Numbered from the stretch's first letter, positions 32,866 through 44,370 are shown. The stretch: DNA of 64,000 nucleotides from an uncultured Bacteroidota bacterium (GCA_903824725.1 CAIJXU010000054.1:1-64000); one strand, 5' to 3'. The notes: generated by a model not told the origin, from the letters alone. Translations and numbers: made by a program.

Positions 32866-32936
32866 TATGGTTGCAATATTAAGAAAGGAAACATCAAAAA
32901 CGCCTCCTTATTATACAATTAACAGGTTTTTACCTT

Positions 32937-34202
32937 TTAACTTAATAAATGTATAATTCCTCCAAGAGAAAAACAACATAAGGCAATCCATTGTGGCGCT
33001 AACTTATTTTGATATAATAAATAAGTACTTATAACAAAAACTATAGGATAAGTAAAATAATCAGATGCACTCCCCTGTTGTAGTTGTATTATTATATCCT
33101 TTATTAAATAAAAGGTGGCACCAATCATGATTCCAACAATCGAAGCATGTATACCTTCTAAAGATCTATAAAAGACAGCGAATTTTTGTAATATCTGCCA
33201 AAGTGGAAAAAAGAATAATACAATTAAAAAGCTAGGTAAAAATACGCCTACGCTTGCTATGATGGCGCCTGTTATTTGCCAAACTATTCCCTTTTCTTTA
33301 AATGCAACAGCACCTGTATAACTCGCAATTGAAAAAATGGGACCTGGTATTGCCCTCACAAACCCAGAGCCAGTTAAAAATTCAGTGCTTGATAATTTCA
33401 AAACATCTCGTTTATTTTTTTTCACCCTATCTGAGTTGGGCCTAGTGACATATTGTTCATACATCATAGGAATAAGTACATCACCTCCTCCAAAAACCAA
33501 ACTACCAAAACGATAATTATTTTCAAATAAATTAAATGCTTTTTGATATTTCCACTGATGTCGAGTTGATTGCTCTGATAAAATACCAGCAAATACAAAT
33601 AATAAAATAAAAATAATCAAGCTGCTCCATTTTATTTTTTTAGGAGCAGGGCCATCATTGGGAATTCTTTTACTACTAAAATTAGTGATCACGCCAGCTA
33701 ATACTATAATGATGGGGATAGTCCATGGTGTTTTAAAACCAATAAAAGTAATTAAGCAAGCAAATAAAAATATAAAAAAAGTAATGGTACTTTGAACTGC
33801 TTTTTTATACAATAATAAACCCGCACTTGCTAAAAACCCAATCGCCATGGGTTGTAATAAAGCCACCATTTTTAATCCTTGTGTGAGCTCGAAGCCCGTC
33901 GTCAATATTGCTAAAGAGGCCATCAAAAAAGTAGCAGGTAAAATCCAAACTAATAAAGTTAAAAATGCAAGCAAGGTGCCTCCTCTTTTATATGCAATTA
34001 ATATAATAGTTTGAGTAGACGAGGCTCCAGGCAATAACTGACAAAAGGCATTGTATTGCATCAATTCCTCTGCACTCAAATCCTTTCGTTTTTCAACAAA
34101 TTGATTCTGCATTAACGCTACCGCTACTTGAGGCCCTCCAAATGCAGTTATACTGTAATTAAATACGGCACGTAAAAAAGGGATATGACGAAAAATGGGC
34201 AA
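32937..34202 (-). CDS. chrA: Chromate transporter (ChrA/CHR family, two-domain)
   Basis: FNYSITAFGGPQVAVALM, FCQLLPGASSTQT, duplicated half with FGGGDVLIPMM and AIPGPIFS. Confidence 0.88.
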   Translation of the reverse strand: MPIFRHIPFLRAVFNYSITAFGGPQVAVALMQNQFVEKRKDLSAEELMQYNAFCQLLPGASSTQTIILIAYKRGGTLLAFLTLLVWILPATFLMASLAILTTGFELTQGLKMVALLQPMAIGFLASAGLLLYKKAVQSTITFFIFLFACLITFIGFKTPWTIPIIIVLAGVITNFSSKRIPNDGPAPKKIKWSSLIIFILLFVFAGILSEQSTRHQWKYQKAFNLFENNYRFGSLVFGGGDVLIPMMYEQYVTRPNSDRVKKNKRDVLKLSSTEFLTGSGFVRAIPGPIFSIASYTGAVAFKEKGIVWQITGAIIASVGVFLPSFLIVLFFFPLWQILQKFAVFYRSLEGIHASIVGIMIGATFYLIKDIIIQLQQGSASDYFTYPIVFVISTYLLYQNKLAPQWIALCCFSLGGIIHLLS

Positions 34203-34305
34203 TTGAGTAGTTTAACCTAAAAATAAAATATTTTTCACAGATACCCTCCATAAATTAATTTAGCATAATACACAGCAGGAAGGAGCCTTTTACTAATTTT
34301 ATATT

Positions 34306-34313
34306 TAACTTTG
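34306..34313 (+). promoter_or_regulatory. Candidate -7 element TAACTTTG upstream of DUF3089 gene
   Basis: Exact TAnnTTTG 31 nt before ATG. Confidence 0.4.
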
Positions 34314-34343
34314 GGTTTACCATTAGTATAATAATCCATTCAT

Positions 34344-35399
34344 ATGCGTTTTATAAAATTTATCCTCCTATTATTTATAATAAGCAGCTGTGCTCAAAGT
34401 AATTATAGCAAGTTTTCGTCCAGTTACGAAAAAGAGGGATATAGCGATGTTCCGGATTATAGTAATTTGATTTACTGGGCAGCCCATCCCAATAAAAAAG
34501 ACCCCTCCGATAGTCTTCCAGAAGCATTAGCCAATCAATTTCAACCTCGAGATAAAGTAGATGTTTTTTTTATCCACCCTACCACCTATCTTGATACTTC
34601 AAAACCTTATGGATGGAACGCCTCTTTGAAGGACATTAAAACAAATATCATTACCGATTACGGCACCATTCTAAACCAGGCAAGTATATTTAATATAGCA
34701 GGCAGAGTTTTTGCACCAAGATATCGTCAAGCGCATATTAAATCTTATTCACCCATTGGACATAGCGATACCTTAATCGCATTGGCTGCTTTTGAATTAG
34801 CATACCAAGATGTTAAAAAGGCCTTTGAATATTATATGGCACATGATAACAATGGACGACCAATGATTATTGCCTCTCATAGTCAAGGTTCTACTCATGC
34901 AAAAAGATTATTAAAAGAATTTTTTGACAATCAACCACTAGCTAAAAAATTAGTAGCAGCCTATATAGTAGGTATGGCTATTAATCCGGCAGACTATACT
35001 CAATTAAAGCCTTGCGCAACGCCCACTTCCACAGGATGTATATGTGCTTGGCGCACTTTTAAGGATGGAGATACACCCGATTGGGTAAGTAAAGAAACTT
35101 ACACCTCTATCGTTACCAATCCTTTAAGTTGGAGTGATCAAATAACAAGTATTGAACGAAAAGATAATCCAGGTACTGTATTATATAATTATAAAAAAAT
35201 TACTCCTCAAGTTTCAGGTGCAATAAATCACGAAGGAATACTTTGGATTAAAAAACCACATTTTTTCGGGAGTTTTTTATACAACCCACCTAACTACCAT
35301 TTTGCAGATTATAATTTATTTTATTTAAGTGTTCGAAATAATGTTGCAGAAAGGGTAAACACCTATTTAAGTGTTGGGCAACATTACATTAAAAAATAG
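34344..35399 (+). CDS. DUF3089-type alpha/beta-hydrolase-like lipoprotein
   Basis: Lipobox FIISSCAQ; YWAAHPNKKDPSD, DVFFIHPTTYL, IASHSQGSTHAKRLL. Confidence 0.83.
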   Translation: MRFIKFILLLFIISSCAQSNYSKFSSSYEKEGYSDVPDYSNLIYWAAHPNKKDPSDSLPEALANQFQPRDKVDVFFIHPTTYLDTSKPYGWNASLKDIKTNIITDYGTILNQASIFNIAGRVFAPRYRQAHIKSYSPIGHSDTLIALAAFELAYQDVKKAFEYYMAHDNNGRPMIIASHSQGSTHAKRLLKEFFDNQPLAKKLVAAYIVGMAINPADYTQLKPCATPTSTGCICAWRTFKDGDTPDWVSKETYTSIVTNPLSWSDQITSIERKDNPGTVLYNYKKITPQVSGAINHEGILWIKKPHFFGSFLYNPPNYHFADYNLFYLSVRNNVAERVNTYLSVGQHYIKK

Positions 35400-35405
35400 T
35401 ATAAT

Positions 35406-37658
35406 TTAATTTCCTACTACGCTTAAAAATTTAATGCGCATTATTTTGAGTTGCTCCCAGCTATAGTCATTATCGCTTAATTCTTCTTGCGCAATTTGCA
35501 AAGAGGAAGTATCACAGTTTTTAAAGTAGTCTAAAATTTCTGCTTGATCATATTCATCTAGCCATTCATCAATGGCATAATCCAAATTTAATTTAGTGCC
35601 GCTAGCCGCAATGGTCTCCATTTCCTCCAATAAAGCTTCTAATTTTAAATCTTTATTTTTTGCAATGGTTTCCAATGGAATTTTTTTATCTACGTTTTGT
35701 ATGATATATATTTTATTGCTAGACTTATTCGCCACCGACCGCATGATAAAATCATCTGGTTTTTCTATATTATTGTCGGCAACATATTGCTCAATAATTT
35801 GAATAAAAGGTTTCCCGTATTTTATGGCCTTCCCCTTGCTCACCCCTTGGCATCGCTCTAATTCAGCCAATGTAGTGGGATACAAAGTGGCCATATCCTG
35901 TAATGAATTTTCAAGGAAAATGACAAAGGGAGGTAGTCCTATTTTTTTAGCTTCGGATTGTCTTAAACTTTTAAGCATTTCAAACAACTTATCATCAGCT
36001 GAAGCGCCTACGTTAGATTCATTTTCATCCTCATCATCTGCATTGTCATCAAAAACAGTATTTAAAATAAATTTAAATGGTCCTGGTTTTTTTAAATATT
36101 TTTTACCCTTGTCCGTTAATTTTAATAACCCATATTCTTCAATATCTTTTTCAATCATTTGTTCCAACATCGCTTGACGTATCAAACTATTCCAAAATAA
36201 ATTGTCAAAATCTTTTCCGATTCCAAATACAGGTAATTTTTCATGTCTGTATAAACCTATTTGGGGAGTATATTCACCAGATACAATTTGCACTACATAA
36301 TCAGCAACAAATCTTTCATCCAATGCTTGTATCACTTGAAGCAAACTAACCAATTGAGCTTTTGCTTCAATTTTTTCCTTAGGGTGCAAACAGTTATCAC
36401 AATTTCCACAATATTCTTGTGGCCATGGCTCTCCAAAATAATGCAATAAACTGCGTCGTCTACAAACACCACTTTCGGCAAACGCTACTGTTTCGTCAAT
36501 TAATTGAGATCCCACTTCACGTTCACTTAATGGCTTATCTTTTAAAAAATGTTCCAGCTTTGAAACATCTTTATGCGAGTAGTATAAAATACAATTGCCT
36601 TCCAACCCATCCCTTCCTGCACGACCTGTTTCTTGATAGTAATTTTCAATAGATTTAGGAATATTATAGTGGATGACAAACCTAATGTCTGGTTTATCAA
36701 TACCCATACCAAATGCAATGGTAGCAACAATTACCTGCACATCTTCATTTAAGAATTGGTCTTGTCTAAGTGCTCTCAGTTTTTGATCTAAGCCTGCATG
36801 ATAAGCAACTGCTTTTATGTTATTAGCTAATAATAAATCGGCTAATTCCTCGGTGGTTTTACGGTTTAAAGTATAAATAATACCACTCTTGCCTTTGTGT
36901 TGTGAAATATATTTTACAATACTTTTTACAGTGACTTCCTTTTTAGTTTTAGGCTGCACTTCATAATATAAATTAGCACGATTAAAAGAAGATATTAAAA
37001 CCTCAGGATCACGCAATGCTAAATTTTTAACAATATCACTTTGTACTTTGGGTGTAGCAGTGGCAGTTAATGCAATGATGGGAACGCTAGGATTAATCTC
37101 TTCCATCATTTCTTTTAAGCGACGATATTCGGGTCTAAAGTCATGACCCCATTCTGAAATACAATGCGCTTCATCTACTGCAAAAAAGGAAATAGTTAAA
37201 TCACTAAAAAAATCAAGGTTCTCTTGTTTGGTTAAAGTTTCAGGTGCGACATACAGTAATTTAGTTTTGCCACTAATCAAATCCTCTTTAACTATTTTAA
37301 TTTGTCCTTTATTTAAAGAAGAATTTAAAAAATGCGCTACTTCTTCATTTTCACTATAGCCCCTCACTAAATCCACTTGATTTTTCATTAACGCAATCAA
37401 AGGAGACACTACAATGGCACATCCAGGTAATACTAATGCAGGTAATTGATAACATAAACTCTTGCCACCACCAGTGGGCATGATCACAAAAGTGTCACGG
37501 CCACTCATTAAGGACATGATGGCCTTTTCCTGTGTTCCTTTAAATTCAGAAAATCCAAAATGATCCGACAAAGCAGTTAAAAGTGTTGCTTTATCCAAGG
37601 ACCTATCGTTTTTAGGGATTTTAGGGGCTTTGGAGATGGTTTTTTTTGTAGTCGCCAT
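35406..37658 (-). CDS. recQ: ATP-dependent DNA helicase RecQ
   Basis: [43 protein letters not shown], zinc-binding C...CGNCDNC, HRDC region. Confidence 0.97.
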   Translation of the reverse strand: MATTKKTISKAPKIPKNDRSLDKATLLTALSDHFGFSEFKGTQEKAIMSLMSGRDTFVIMPTGGGKSLCYQLPALVLPGCAIVVSPLIALMKNQVDLVRGYSENEEVAHFLNSSLNKGQIKIVKEDLISGKTKLLYVAPETLTKQENLDFFSDLTISFFAVDEAHCISEWGHDFRPEYRRLKEMMEEINPSVPIIALTATATPKVQSDIVKNLALRDPEVLISSFNRANLYYEVQPKTKKEVTVKSIVKYISQHKGKSGIIYTLNRKTTEELADLLLANNIKAVAYHAGLDQKLRALRQDQFLNEDVQVIVATIAFGMGIDKPDIRFVIHYNIPKSIENYYQETGRAGRDGLEGNCILYYSHKDVSKLEHFLKDKPLSEREVGSQLIDETVAFAESGVCRRRSLLHYFGEPWPQEYCGNCDNCLHPKEKIEAKAQLVSLLQVIQALDERFVADYVVQIVSGEYTPQIGLYRHEKLPVFGIGKDFDNLFWNSLIRQAMLEQMIEKDIEEYGLLKLTDKGKKYLKKPGPFKFILNTVFDDNADDEDENESNVGASADDKLFEMLKSLRQSEAKKIGLPPFVIFLENSLQDMATLYPTTLAELERCQGVSKGKAIKYGKPFIQIIEQYVADNNIEKPDDFIMRSVANKSSNKIYIIQNVDKKIPLETIAKNKDLKLEALLEEMETIAASGTKLNLDYAIDEWLDEYDQAEILDYFKNCDTSSLQIAQEELSDNDYSWEQLKIMRIKFLSVVGN

Positions 37659-37811
37659 TATAATTATCTTAGAATCAGCCTATTGTATAAAGTGAACTTC
37701 CATTAAGTTAACGAAAATAATGCATGAAAGGTTCAATTGGATGGCCTTTTTTAAAAAATATACTCATTTTAGCAAATTCTTAAAAATTGAGGTGTAAAGT
37801 GTATGAAACAT

Positions 37812-37819
37812 TAACTTTG
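37812..37819 (+). promoter_or_regulatory. Candidate -7 element TAACTTTG upstream of kdsD
   Basis: Exact TAnnTTTG match upstream of the gene. Confidence 0.4.
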
Positions 37820-37854
37820 TCCCGTCAGAATTGACAATGTCGCGAAAATCAAAT

Positions 37855-38817
37855 ATGAAAGAAAACATTATATCTATTGCTAAAAAAGCTTTAGCGATTG
37901 AAACAGGTGCCATAAATGAATTAAATAGTTTTATAGATGCTTCCTTTGAGCAGGCAGTTAATGCTATTTTAAATAGCAAAGGAAGGGTGGTGGTGAGTGG
38001 TATTGGTAAAAGCGCCATCATAGCACAAAAAATTGTAGCCACCTTTAATTCAACGGGTACCCCTGCCCTATACCTTCATGCAGCCGAAGCCATCCATGGT
38101 GACTCTGGAATGATTCAATCCAATGACATTGTCTTTGTTATAAGTAAAAGCGGGGAGAGCCCAGAGATCAAAAGCTTAGTGCAATTAATAAAGCAGTTTG
38201 GAAATACCCTTATTGGTATGGTGGGAAATAAACAAAGCTTTTTGGCACTACAATCTGATTTTATCATTGATACGACTGTTGAAAAAGAAGCCTGTATTAA
38301 TAATTTAGCCCCAACTTCTTCCACCACTGCACAAATGGTGATGGGCGATATCATTGCAGTATGTTTAATGGAAATGAAACAATTTAGTGCCTTACAATTT
38401 GCACAGTTTCATCCAGGTGGCAATTTGGGCAAAAGGCTAACATTGACTGTCCAAAAAATGGCTGACACGAATTCCAAACCCTGTGTTAAAAAGGAAACAA
38501 GTATCAAGGATGTGATTATTGATATTTCAAAAAATAGATTGGGCGCTACTGTCATTACAGATGCCGACAATAATGTATTGGGTATTATTACCGATGGAGA
38601 TATTCGCCGCATGTTAGAGCAGCATAATAGTATTCAACATTTAACTGCACAAGATATTTTTCATAAAGGACCTGCCACCATTTTACCCACTGCATTAGCC
38701 GTTGAAGCTTTAGCATTGATGGAACAAAAGGACATCAGCCAACTAATTGTAGCGAAGGACAACCAATATTTAGGAATGATCCATATTCATGATTTAATGA
38801 AGGAAGGTATTTTATAA
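37855..38817 (+). CDS. kdsD: D-arabinose 5-phosphate isomerase (KpsF/GutQ family: SIS + two CBS)
   Basis: VVVSGIGKSAIIAQKIVATFNSTGTPALYLHAAEAIHGDSGMI, FHPGGNLGKRL, CBS domains; exact start ambiguous (37831/37837/37855). Confidence 0.93.
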   Translation: MKENIISIAKKALAIETGAINELNSFIDASFEQAVNAILNSKGRVVVSGIGKSAIIAQKIVATFNSTGTPALYLHAAEAIHGDSGMIQSNDIVFVISKSGESPEIKSLVQLIKQFGNTLIGMVGNKQSFLALQSDFIIDTTVEKEACINNLAPTSSTTAQMVMGDIIAVCLMEMKQFSALQFAQFHPGGNLGKRLTLTVQKMADTNSKPCVKKETSIKDVIIDISKNRLGATVITDADNNVLGIITDGDIRRMLEQHNSIQHLTAQDIFHKGPATILPTALAVEALALMEQKDISQLIVAKDNQYLGMIHIHDLMKEGIL

Positions 38818-38823
38818 AAAACA

Positions 38824-39921
38824 ATGAGCGCTGATATGAAAAATAAACATCATTATGTTGCGATTATGGCAGGAGGAATAGGAAGTCGCTTTTGGCCCAT
38901 GAGCAGGACTTCGTTTCCTAAGCAATTTTTGGATGTATTAAATACCGGTAAAACTTTAATACAATGGACTTACGATAGATACACAAAATTTATACCCGAG
39001 GAAAATATTTATATAGTGACTTCGGAAGAATATGTAGATATCGTAAAAAAACAATTACCTAATTTACCTGTTCAAAATATATTAGCAGAGCCTAGTAAAA
39101 AAAATACAGCTCCTTGTATCGCTTATATATCATTCAAATTAAATCAGATTGATCCAGAAGCTTGTTTTGTTGTTGCCCCTAGTGATCATTTAATTTTAGA
39201 AGAAGATAATTTTCAAAAAATTACGCTACAAGCACTTGACTTTGTTGCGAATATAAAAGCCTTAGCTACCCTAGGTATCAAGCCTACACATCCCAATACG
39301 GGATATGGTTATATTCAATACGAAGGCCTCGAAGTAGCTAAGGGTATTTATAAAGTAAAAACATTTACCGAAAAACCTGATTTAGAAATTGCAGCCTCCT
39401 TTTTAGCAAGTGGCGATTTTTTATGGAACGCAGGTATTTTTGCTTGGAAAGTTTCCACTATATTAACTGCTTTTGAAATCAACCAACCAGAAATGTATGA
39501 ATTGTTTGATCAACAAAAACAATTCTTCAACACGCCTGATGAAGCAAAAGCAATTCAAAAAATATATCCGCAGTGTACTAATATTTCGATTGACATTGCT
39601 ATTATGGAAAAGGCAGATAATGTATTTGTGATCCCATCTAGTTTTGGATGGAGTGATTTAGGTACATGGAACAGTGCTTATGAAAACATTGAAAAAGATT
39701 ACTTTGGCAATGCAGTTGCTTCAGACAATGTCATTGTGATTGATGCTACTAAGTGTATGATAAATGCACCTAAGGATAAACTAGTAGTAGTGCAAGGTTT
39801 AGATGATTTTATTATAGTAGATACCAAAGATGTATTACTCATCTGTAGTAAAGAAAAAGAACAGTCTATCAAAGAATATGTGGCAGAAGTGAAACGACAT
39901 AAAGGCGATAAATACATTTAA
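38824..39921 (+). CDS. Mannose-1-phosphate guanylyltransferase
   Basis: IMAGGIGSRFWPMSRTSFPKQFLDV, FVVAPSDHLI, FTEKPD, FLWNAGIFAWK. Confidence 0.93.
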   Translation: MSADMKNKHHYVAIMAGGIGSRFWPMSRTSFPKQFLDVLNTGKTLIQWTYDRYTKFIPEENIYIVTSEEYVDIVKKQLPNLPVQNILAEPSKKNTAPCIAYISFKLNQIDPEACFVVAPSDHLILEEDNFQKITLQALDFVANIKALATLGIKPTHPNTGYGYIQYEGLEVAKGIYKVKTFTEKPDLEIAASFLASGDFLWNAGIFAWKVSTILTAFEINQPEMYELFDQQKQFFNTPDEAKAIQKIYPQCTNISIDIAIMEKADNVFVIPSSFGWSDLGTWNSAYENIEKDYFGNAVASDNVIVIDATKCMINAPKDKLVVVQGLDDFIIVDTKDVLLICSKEKEQSIKEYVAEVKRHKGDKYI

Positions 39922-39980
39922 CATTATTTATTAAGCTTACCTTAGCTTTACACAAACATTGCTTACTAAAGCCCCTCAAC

Positions 39981-41045
39981 ATGGCAACCATCATAAGCGG
40001 AACTGGAAGTTATATTCCTAGCATTATTAAAACCAATCAATCTTTTGAAGATCATACCTTTTATGGAGAGGATGGCGAATTGATTAAAACACCTAATGCC
40101 GAAATATTTGAAAAGTTTAAGGACATAACGGGTATTTATGAAAGAAGGTATGCCGAAGAAAATATGAATACTTCGGAGATGGCGACCAAAGCTGCACAAA
40201 TGGCAATAGCCGATGCGGGTATTGATCCTGAAACCATTGATCAAATCATTGTAGCCCATAATTTTGGTAATGTATTGCCCGGAACAATTCAAACAGATAC
40301 CATTCCTGCAATTGCTTCAAGGGTAAAACATGAATTGGGTATTAAAAACCCAAACTGTGTGGCTTATGATATATTATTTGGTTGTCCAGGTTGGATTCAA
40401 GGAGTAATTCAAGCAGATTCATTTATTAAATCAGGCATGGCTAAAAGATGTTTGGTCATTGGTGCCGAAATTTTAAGCAGAGTGGTAGATAGCCATGATA
40501 GAGATAGTATGATTTTTAGTGATGGCGCCGGAGCTTGTATTGTTGAAGGCGATTCCACAAGCACAAGTGGCATTTTAGCTTCTAGTGTGCAAAGTCATTG
40601 CGTGGATGAAACCTATTATTTGTATTTAGGCAAGTCCTATCATCCAGAGGGAGAGGAAGCGACACGTTATATTAAAATGAAGGGTCGAAAAGTATATGAA
40701 TATGCCATTAAAAATGTGCCTTTGGCAATGAAAGAATGTATTGAAAAAGCAGGCATAGATATTCATGATGTAAAAAAATTCTTTTTGCACCAAGCCAATG
40801 AAAAAATGGATGAAGGATTTATTAAAGCCTTATTTAAATTATATAATATCAGAACCATTCCAGAAAACATAATGCCAATGAGTATTCATGATTTGGGAAA
40901 TAGTTCAGTAGCCACCATCCCCACTTTATACGACTTAGTAAAACGAGGAAAATATAAGGAACATCAATTACACAAAGGTGATATTGTAATTTTTGCTTCA
41001 GTAGGAGCAGGAATGAATATTAATGCTATTTGCTATCGCGTATAA
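39981..41045 (+). CDS. 3-oxoacyl-ACP synthase III family (FabH-like)
   Basis: Catalytic Cys context DILFGCPGWIQGV, HQAN (FFLHQANEKMDEG), and HDLGNSSVATIPTLYDL. Confidence 0.9.
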   Translation: MATIISGTGSYIPSIIKTNQSFEDHTFYGEDGELIKTPNAEIFEKFKDITGIYERRYAEENMNTSEMATKAAQMAIADAGIDPETIDQIIVAHNFGNVLPGTIQTDTIPAIASRVKHELGIKNPNCVAYDILFGCPGWIQGVIQADSFIKSGMAKRCLVIGAEILSRVVDSHDRDSMIFSDGAGACIVEGDSTSTSGILASSVQSHCVDETYYLYLGKSYHPEGEEATRYIKMKGRKVYEYAIKNVPLAMKECIEKAGIDIHDVKKFFLHQANEKMDEGFIKALFKLYNIRTIPENIMPMSIHDLGNSSVATIPTLYDLVKRGKYKEHQLHKGDIVIFASVGAGMNINAICYRV

Positions 41046-41051
41046 GGGTTA

Positions 41052-42899
41052 TTAATAACCTCTTACATTTTTACCTTCCATAAAGTTCACAAAAGCTTTG
41101 TTACAAACCTTATTGCCACCTGGCGTAGGATAGTTTCCTGTAAAATACCAATCTCCTGTATTGGTAGGGCAACACTCATGTAAATCCTCAATTGTTTGAT
41201 AAATTACTTCTACTGGAATTGTAATATTATCTGGTGTTATTAATTGAGCAATTTTATCTGATATTTCTTCGGGAGTAAATGGCTTATATAATTGACGAAC
41301 CACATTTTCAGTATGTAAGGCTCCTTGTGTTTCAAGTTCTTTAATCTTATGTAAAACATCGTCAATCACATTGGTCATTCCCTTTTCATTCAATAATGCG
41401 ATCACGGCTCTAAAAGCAATGAAATCGCCCATCTTGCTCATGTCAATGCCGTAACAATCAGGATACCTAATTTGTGGTGCCGAGGATACGACAATAATTT
41501 TTTTAGGAGATAGTCTTGATAACATTCGAATGATACTTTCCTTTAAGGTAGTACCGCGTACAATACTATCATCAATCACTACTAATGTATCTTCATCTTT
41601 TCGAACCGTGCCATAAGTGATATCATATACATGCTGAACCATTTCATTACGATTGGCATCCTCTGTAATAAATGTTCTTAATTTAACATCCTTAATTGCA
41701 ATTTTTTCTTGTCTAATTTTTCGATTAACCATGGCTTCTAACTTCTCCGGATCTACATCATTGCCCCAACTTAAAATGCGTTCTACTTTTATTTTATTCA
41801 AATATTCCTCCATGCCTTTTACCAAACCATAAAAAGCCACTTCGGCGGTATTGGGGATATAAGAAAATATAGTATTTTTTAAATCTTTTTCTATTCGATC
41901 TAATACACGCTTGCTTAAATGATTTCCTAAAGCAATTCTTTCGCGATAAATTTTTTCATCACTTCCTCTCGAGAAATAGATACGCTCAAAGGAGCATGCT
42001 CTTCTTTCCTTTGCAGGAATAATTTGTTCAACTGAATACTTTCCATGATCATCTACCACCAAAGCCATGCCTGGCATGAGTTCCAACACTTCATTTTCGG
42101 CAACATTAAAAGTAGTTCTGATAGCAGCGCGTTCGCTTGCAGCAACAATGACCTCGTCATCAATATAATAATAAGCAGGTCTAATGCCATGCGCATCTCT
42201 CATTATAAAACTATATCCATTGCCCAATAAACCCCCTACTGTAAAACCTCCATCAAATAAAGGAACTGCATTTTTTAATACATTCACTATATTAGGCTGA
42301 TTGGGGTTGAGCTGTTCTTCTTTCTCCAAAAAATGATGAATCACTTCCATCATAGCAGCTAAATCACTTTCTTTTTCAAATGCGCCTGGCTCTAATTGAA
42401 TATGTTGATATAATTCATCTGTGTTGACTAAATTAAAATTACCCGCTAAAGCCAAATTTTTTCCAGGAACTAAATTTCTTTTGATGAATGGATGACAAAA
42501 TTCAATATTATTTTTGCCTTGTGTCCCATATCTTAAATGTCCTAAAAGTATTTCACCCATAAATGGCAAATGCCCTTTCATTAATCCAGGGTGCTTGGTA
42601 ATATCTGGTTGGAATTTTTCTAACTCTTGAATTTCTAGCCCTATTTTATAAAACAAATCTGCAATAGGCTGTTGTGCGTTACTACGAAGTCGATATAAAA
42701 AAGGATTCCCTGGCTCAATATTTAATTTTAAAGTGGCTAATCCCGCGCCATCCTGTCCACGATTATGTTGCTTTTCCATCAACAAATACAGCTTATTTAA
42801 GCCGTAGGTGACCGATCCTCTTTTTTGAAGATAATAAGAAAGAGGCTTTCTAAGTCGAATGTAAGCTAGCCCACATTCATGTTTGATTTCATCACTCAT
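41052..42899 (-). CDS. Amidophosphoribosyltransferase-like protein (PurF family)
   Basis: KHECGLAYIRL with Cys at position 9 (Ntn), QHNRGQDGAGLAT, LVVIDDSIVRGTTLKESI (PRPP loop); long 615 aa. Confidence 0.88.
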   Translation of the reverse strand: MSDEIKHECGLAYIRLRKPLSYYLQKRGSVTYGLNKLYLLMEKQHNRGQDGAGLATLKLNIEPGNPFLYRLRSNAQQPIADLFYKIGLEIQELEKFQPDITKHPGLMKGHLPFMGEILLGHLRYGTQGKNNIEFCHPFIKRNLVPGKNLALAGNFNLVNTDELYQHIQLEPGAFEKESDLAAMMEVIHHFLEKEEQLNPNQPNIVNVLKNAVPLFDGGFTVGGLLGNGYSFIMRDAHGIRPAYYYIDDEVIVAASERAAIRTTFNVAENEVLELMPGMALVVDDHGKYSVEQIIPAKERRACSFERIYFSRGSDEKIYRERIALGNHLSKRVLDRIEKDLKNTIFSYIPNTAEVAFYGLVKGMEEYLNKIKVERILSWGNDVDPEKLEAMVNRKIRQEKIAIKDVKLRTFITEDANRNEMVQHVYDITYGTVRKDEDTLVVIDDSIVRGTTLKESIIRMLSRLSPKKIIVVSSAPQIRYPDCYGIDMSKMGDFIAFRAVIALLNEKGMTNVIDDVLHKIKELETQGALHTENVVRQLYKPFTPEEISDKIAQLITPDNITIPVEVIYQTIEDLHECCPTNTGDWYFTGNYPTPGGNKVCNKAFVNFMEGKNVRGY

Positions 42900-42910
42900 G
42901 ACGGATAAAA

Positions 42911-44302
42911 TTAATACACTTTTTCAGTAAGAATGGCATCAGCTGCTTTGCTCCAATTTATTAATTCAGGGCAAGCATGATATTCAGTATCTACAAAAAT
43001 GTAATAATTAGGGATATGTTCTTTAAACCACGCTTCAATTTGCTTTTGCTTTTTTTCATCCAAAGCGCGCTGTGAAACACGGTTGTAATCTTCTCTTAAA
43101 TTTTCTTTATGTGGTGTAGTTCGTTCTCTAAAATAAACCAATCTAACAGTTTGTCTGCCACGTTCATCTGTTGTGATCTGTGGTTCAGAAACATCGCCTG
43201 GTTTTAAAGTTTGTAATAGAATGACCATGTCCTTATCTAATTGGTCAATATTAACATAGGAGGAACCGTCTGAACCAGAAATAGCGCCACCGCTAAACTT
43301 ACTATTCTCGTCATCACTATATTTATTAACCGCTTCCCCAAAAGTCATTCTATTGGCAAGAATCTCTTTTCTTATACTATCTAAGAAATGTTTTGTTTCA
43401 TTAATTTCATCTTTGGTAATGGGAGGCATACGTAATATATGCTTCACCACGGCATCATCTCCTGAGCGAGAAATGAGCTGTATAATATGATATCCAAACT
43501 TAGACTTAATGGGTGCTGAAATTTGTCCTTCTTTTAAACGGAAAGCGCCCGCCATAAAAGCAGGATCCCAAGTTTTTTCATTTCTATTTAAATGGAATTG
43601 GCCAAGGTTGTCTTTTGCACTTGGATCCTCAGAATACAACTTCACTAATTGGTCAAATTTATTAAGGCCCGCTTCAACTTGTCTTCTATAATCTGATAAT
43701 TGTTTGATTACATATTCTTCAATATCACGATTGGCTTTAGGATGCACAATGATTTCAGCCATATTCACTTCACTTTCATACAAAGGCAAACTATCTGATG
43801 GAATTTTATTATAGAAGGCCCTCACTTCAAAAGGTGTAATTTTAATTTTATCCACTACCTTTTTCTGCATTTCCTCAGCCAATTTTTGCTCCTTAATCAT
43901 TGTTCTAAAGTCCTCCTTTAACTGAAAAACACTACGGCCTGCTACTTCTTCTAGCACTTCTTTAGAACCAAATTGCTGAAGAAAACTTCTGATTTTGCTA
44001 TCAATGGCACTCTCAACCTCTTCATCTGTGACTAAAATAGAATCCTTCTCAGCTTGCAAAACCAATGCTTTTCTCATCATTTGTTGCTCTACTACTTGAC
44101 AGCTTGAGGGGAGTATTACATTTTCCTGACCTTGCGCTTGTCGCTTCATGTCAAGAATGGAATTGTCGATGTCGGACTTTAAAATATATTTATCACCAAC
44201 CGTTCCCACAATTTTATCTGCTAATACTTTTTTAACCTGTGCATTCATTTGAACGGAAAAGGATAAAAAAACAATGGAAAAAACAATGCTAACTATTTTC
44301 AT
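42911..44302 (-). CDS. SurA-like periplasmic peptidylprolyl isomerase
   Basis: Signal peptide, SurA N-domain (DKIVGTVGDKYILKSDIDN), two PpiC-like regions (LGQFHLNRNEKTWDPAF; GGAISGSDGSS). Confidence 0.92.
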   Translation of the reverse strand: MKIVSIVFSIVFLSFSVQMNAQVKKVLADKIVGTVGDKYILKSDIDNSILDMKRQAQGQENVILPSSCQVVEQQMMRKALVLQAEKDSILVTDEEVESAIDSKIRSFLQQFGSKEVLEEVAGRSVFQLKEDFRTMIKEQKLAEEMQKKVVDKIKITPFEVRAFYNKIPSDSLPLYESEVNMAEIIVHPKANRDIEEYVIKQLSDYRRQVEAGLNKFDQLVKLYSEDPSAKDNLGQFHLNRNEKTWDPAFMAGAFRLKEGQISAPIKSKFGYHIIQLISRSGDDAVVKHILRMPPITKDEINETKHFLDSIRKEILANRMTFGEAVNKYSDDENSKFSGGAISGSDGSSYVNIDQLDKDMVILLQTLKPGDVSEPQITTDERGRQTVRLVYFRERTTPHKENLREDYNRVSQRALDEKKQKQIEAWFKEHIPNYYIFVDTEYHACPELINWSKAADAILTEKVY

Positions 44303-44370
44303 CGAAATTAAATTAATGTTTAAAGGTCAGATACTAGGTTGATTTTTCCAAGCATCATATCTTAATTATT

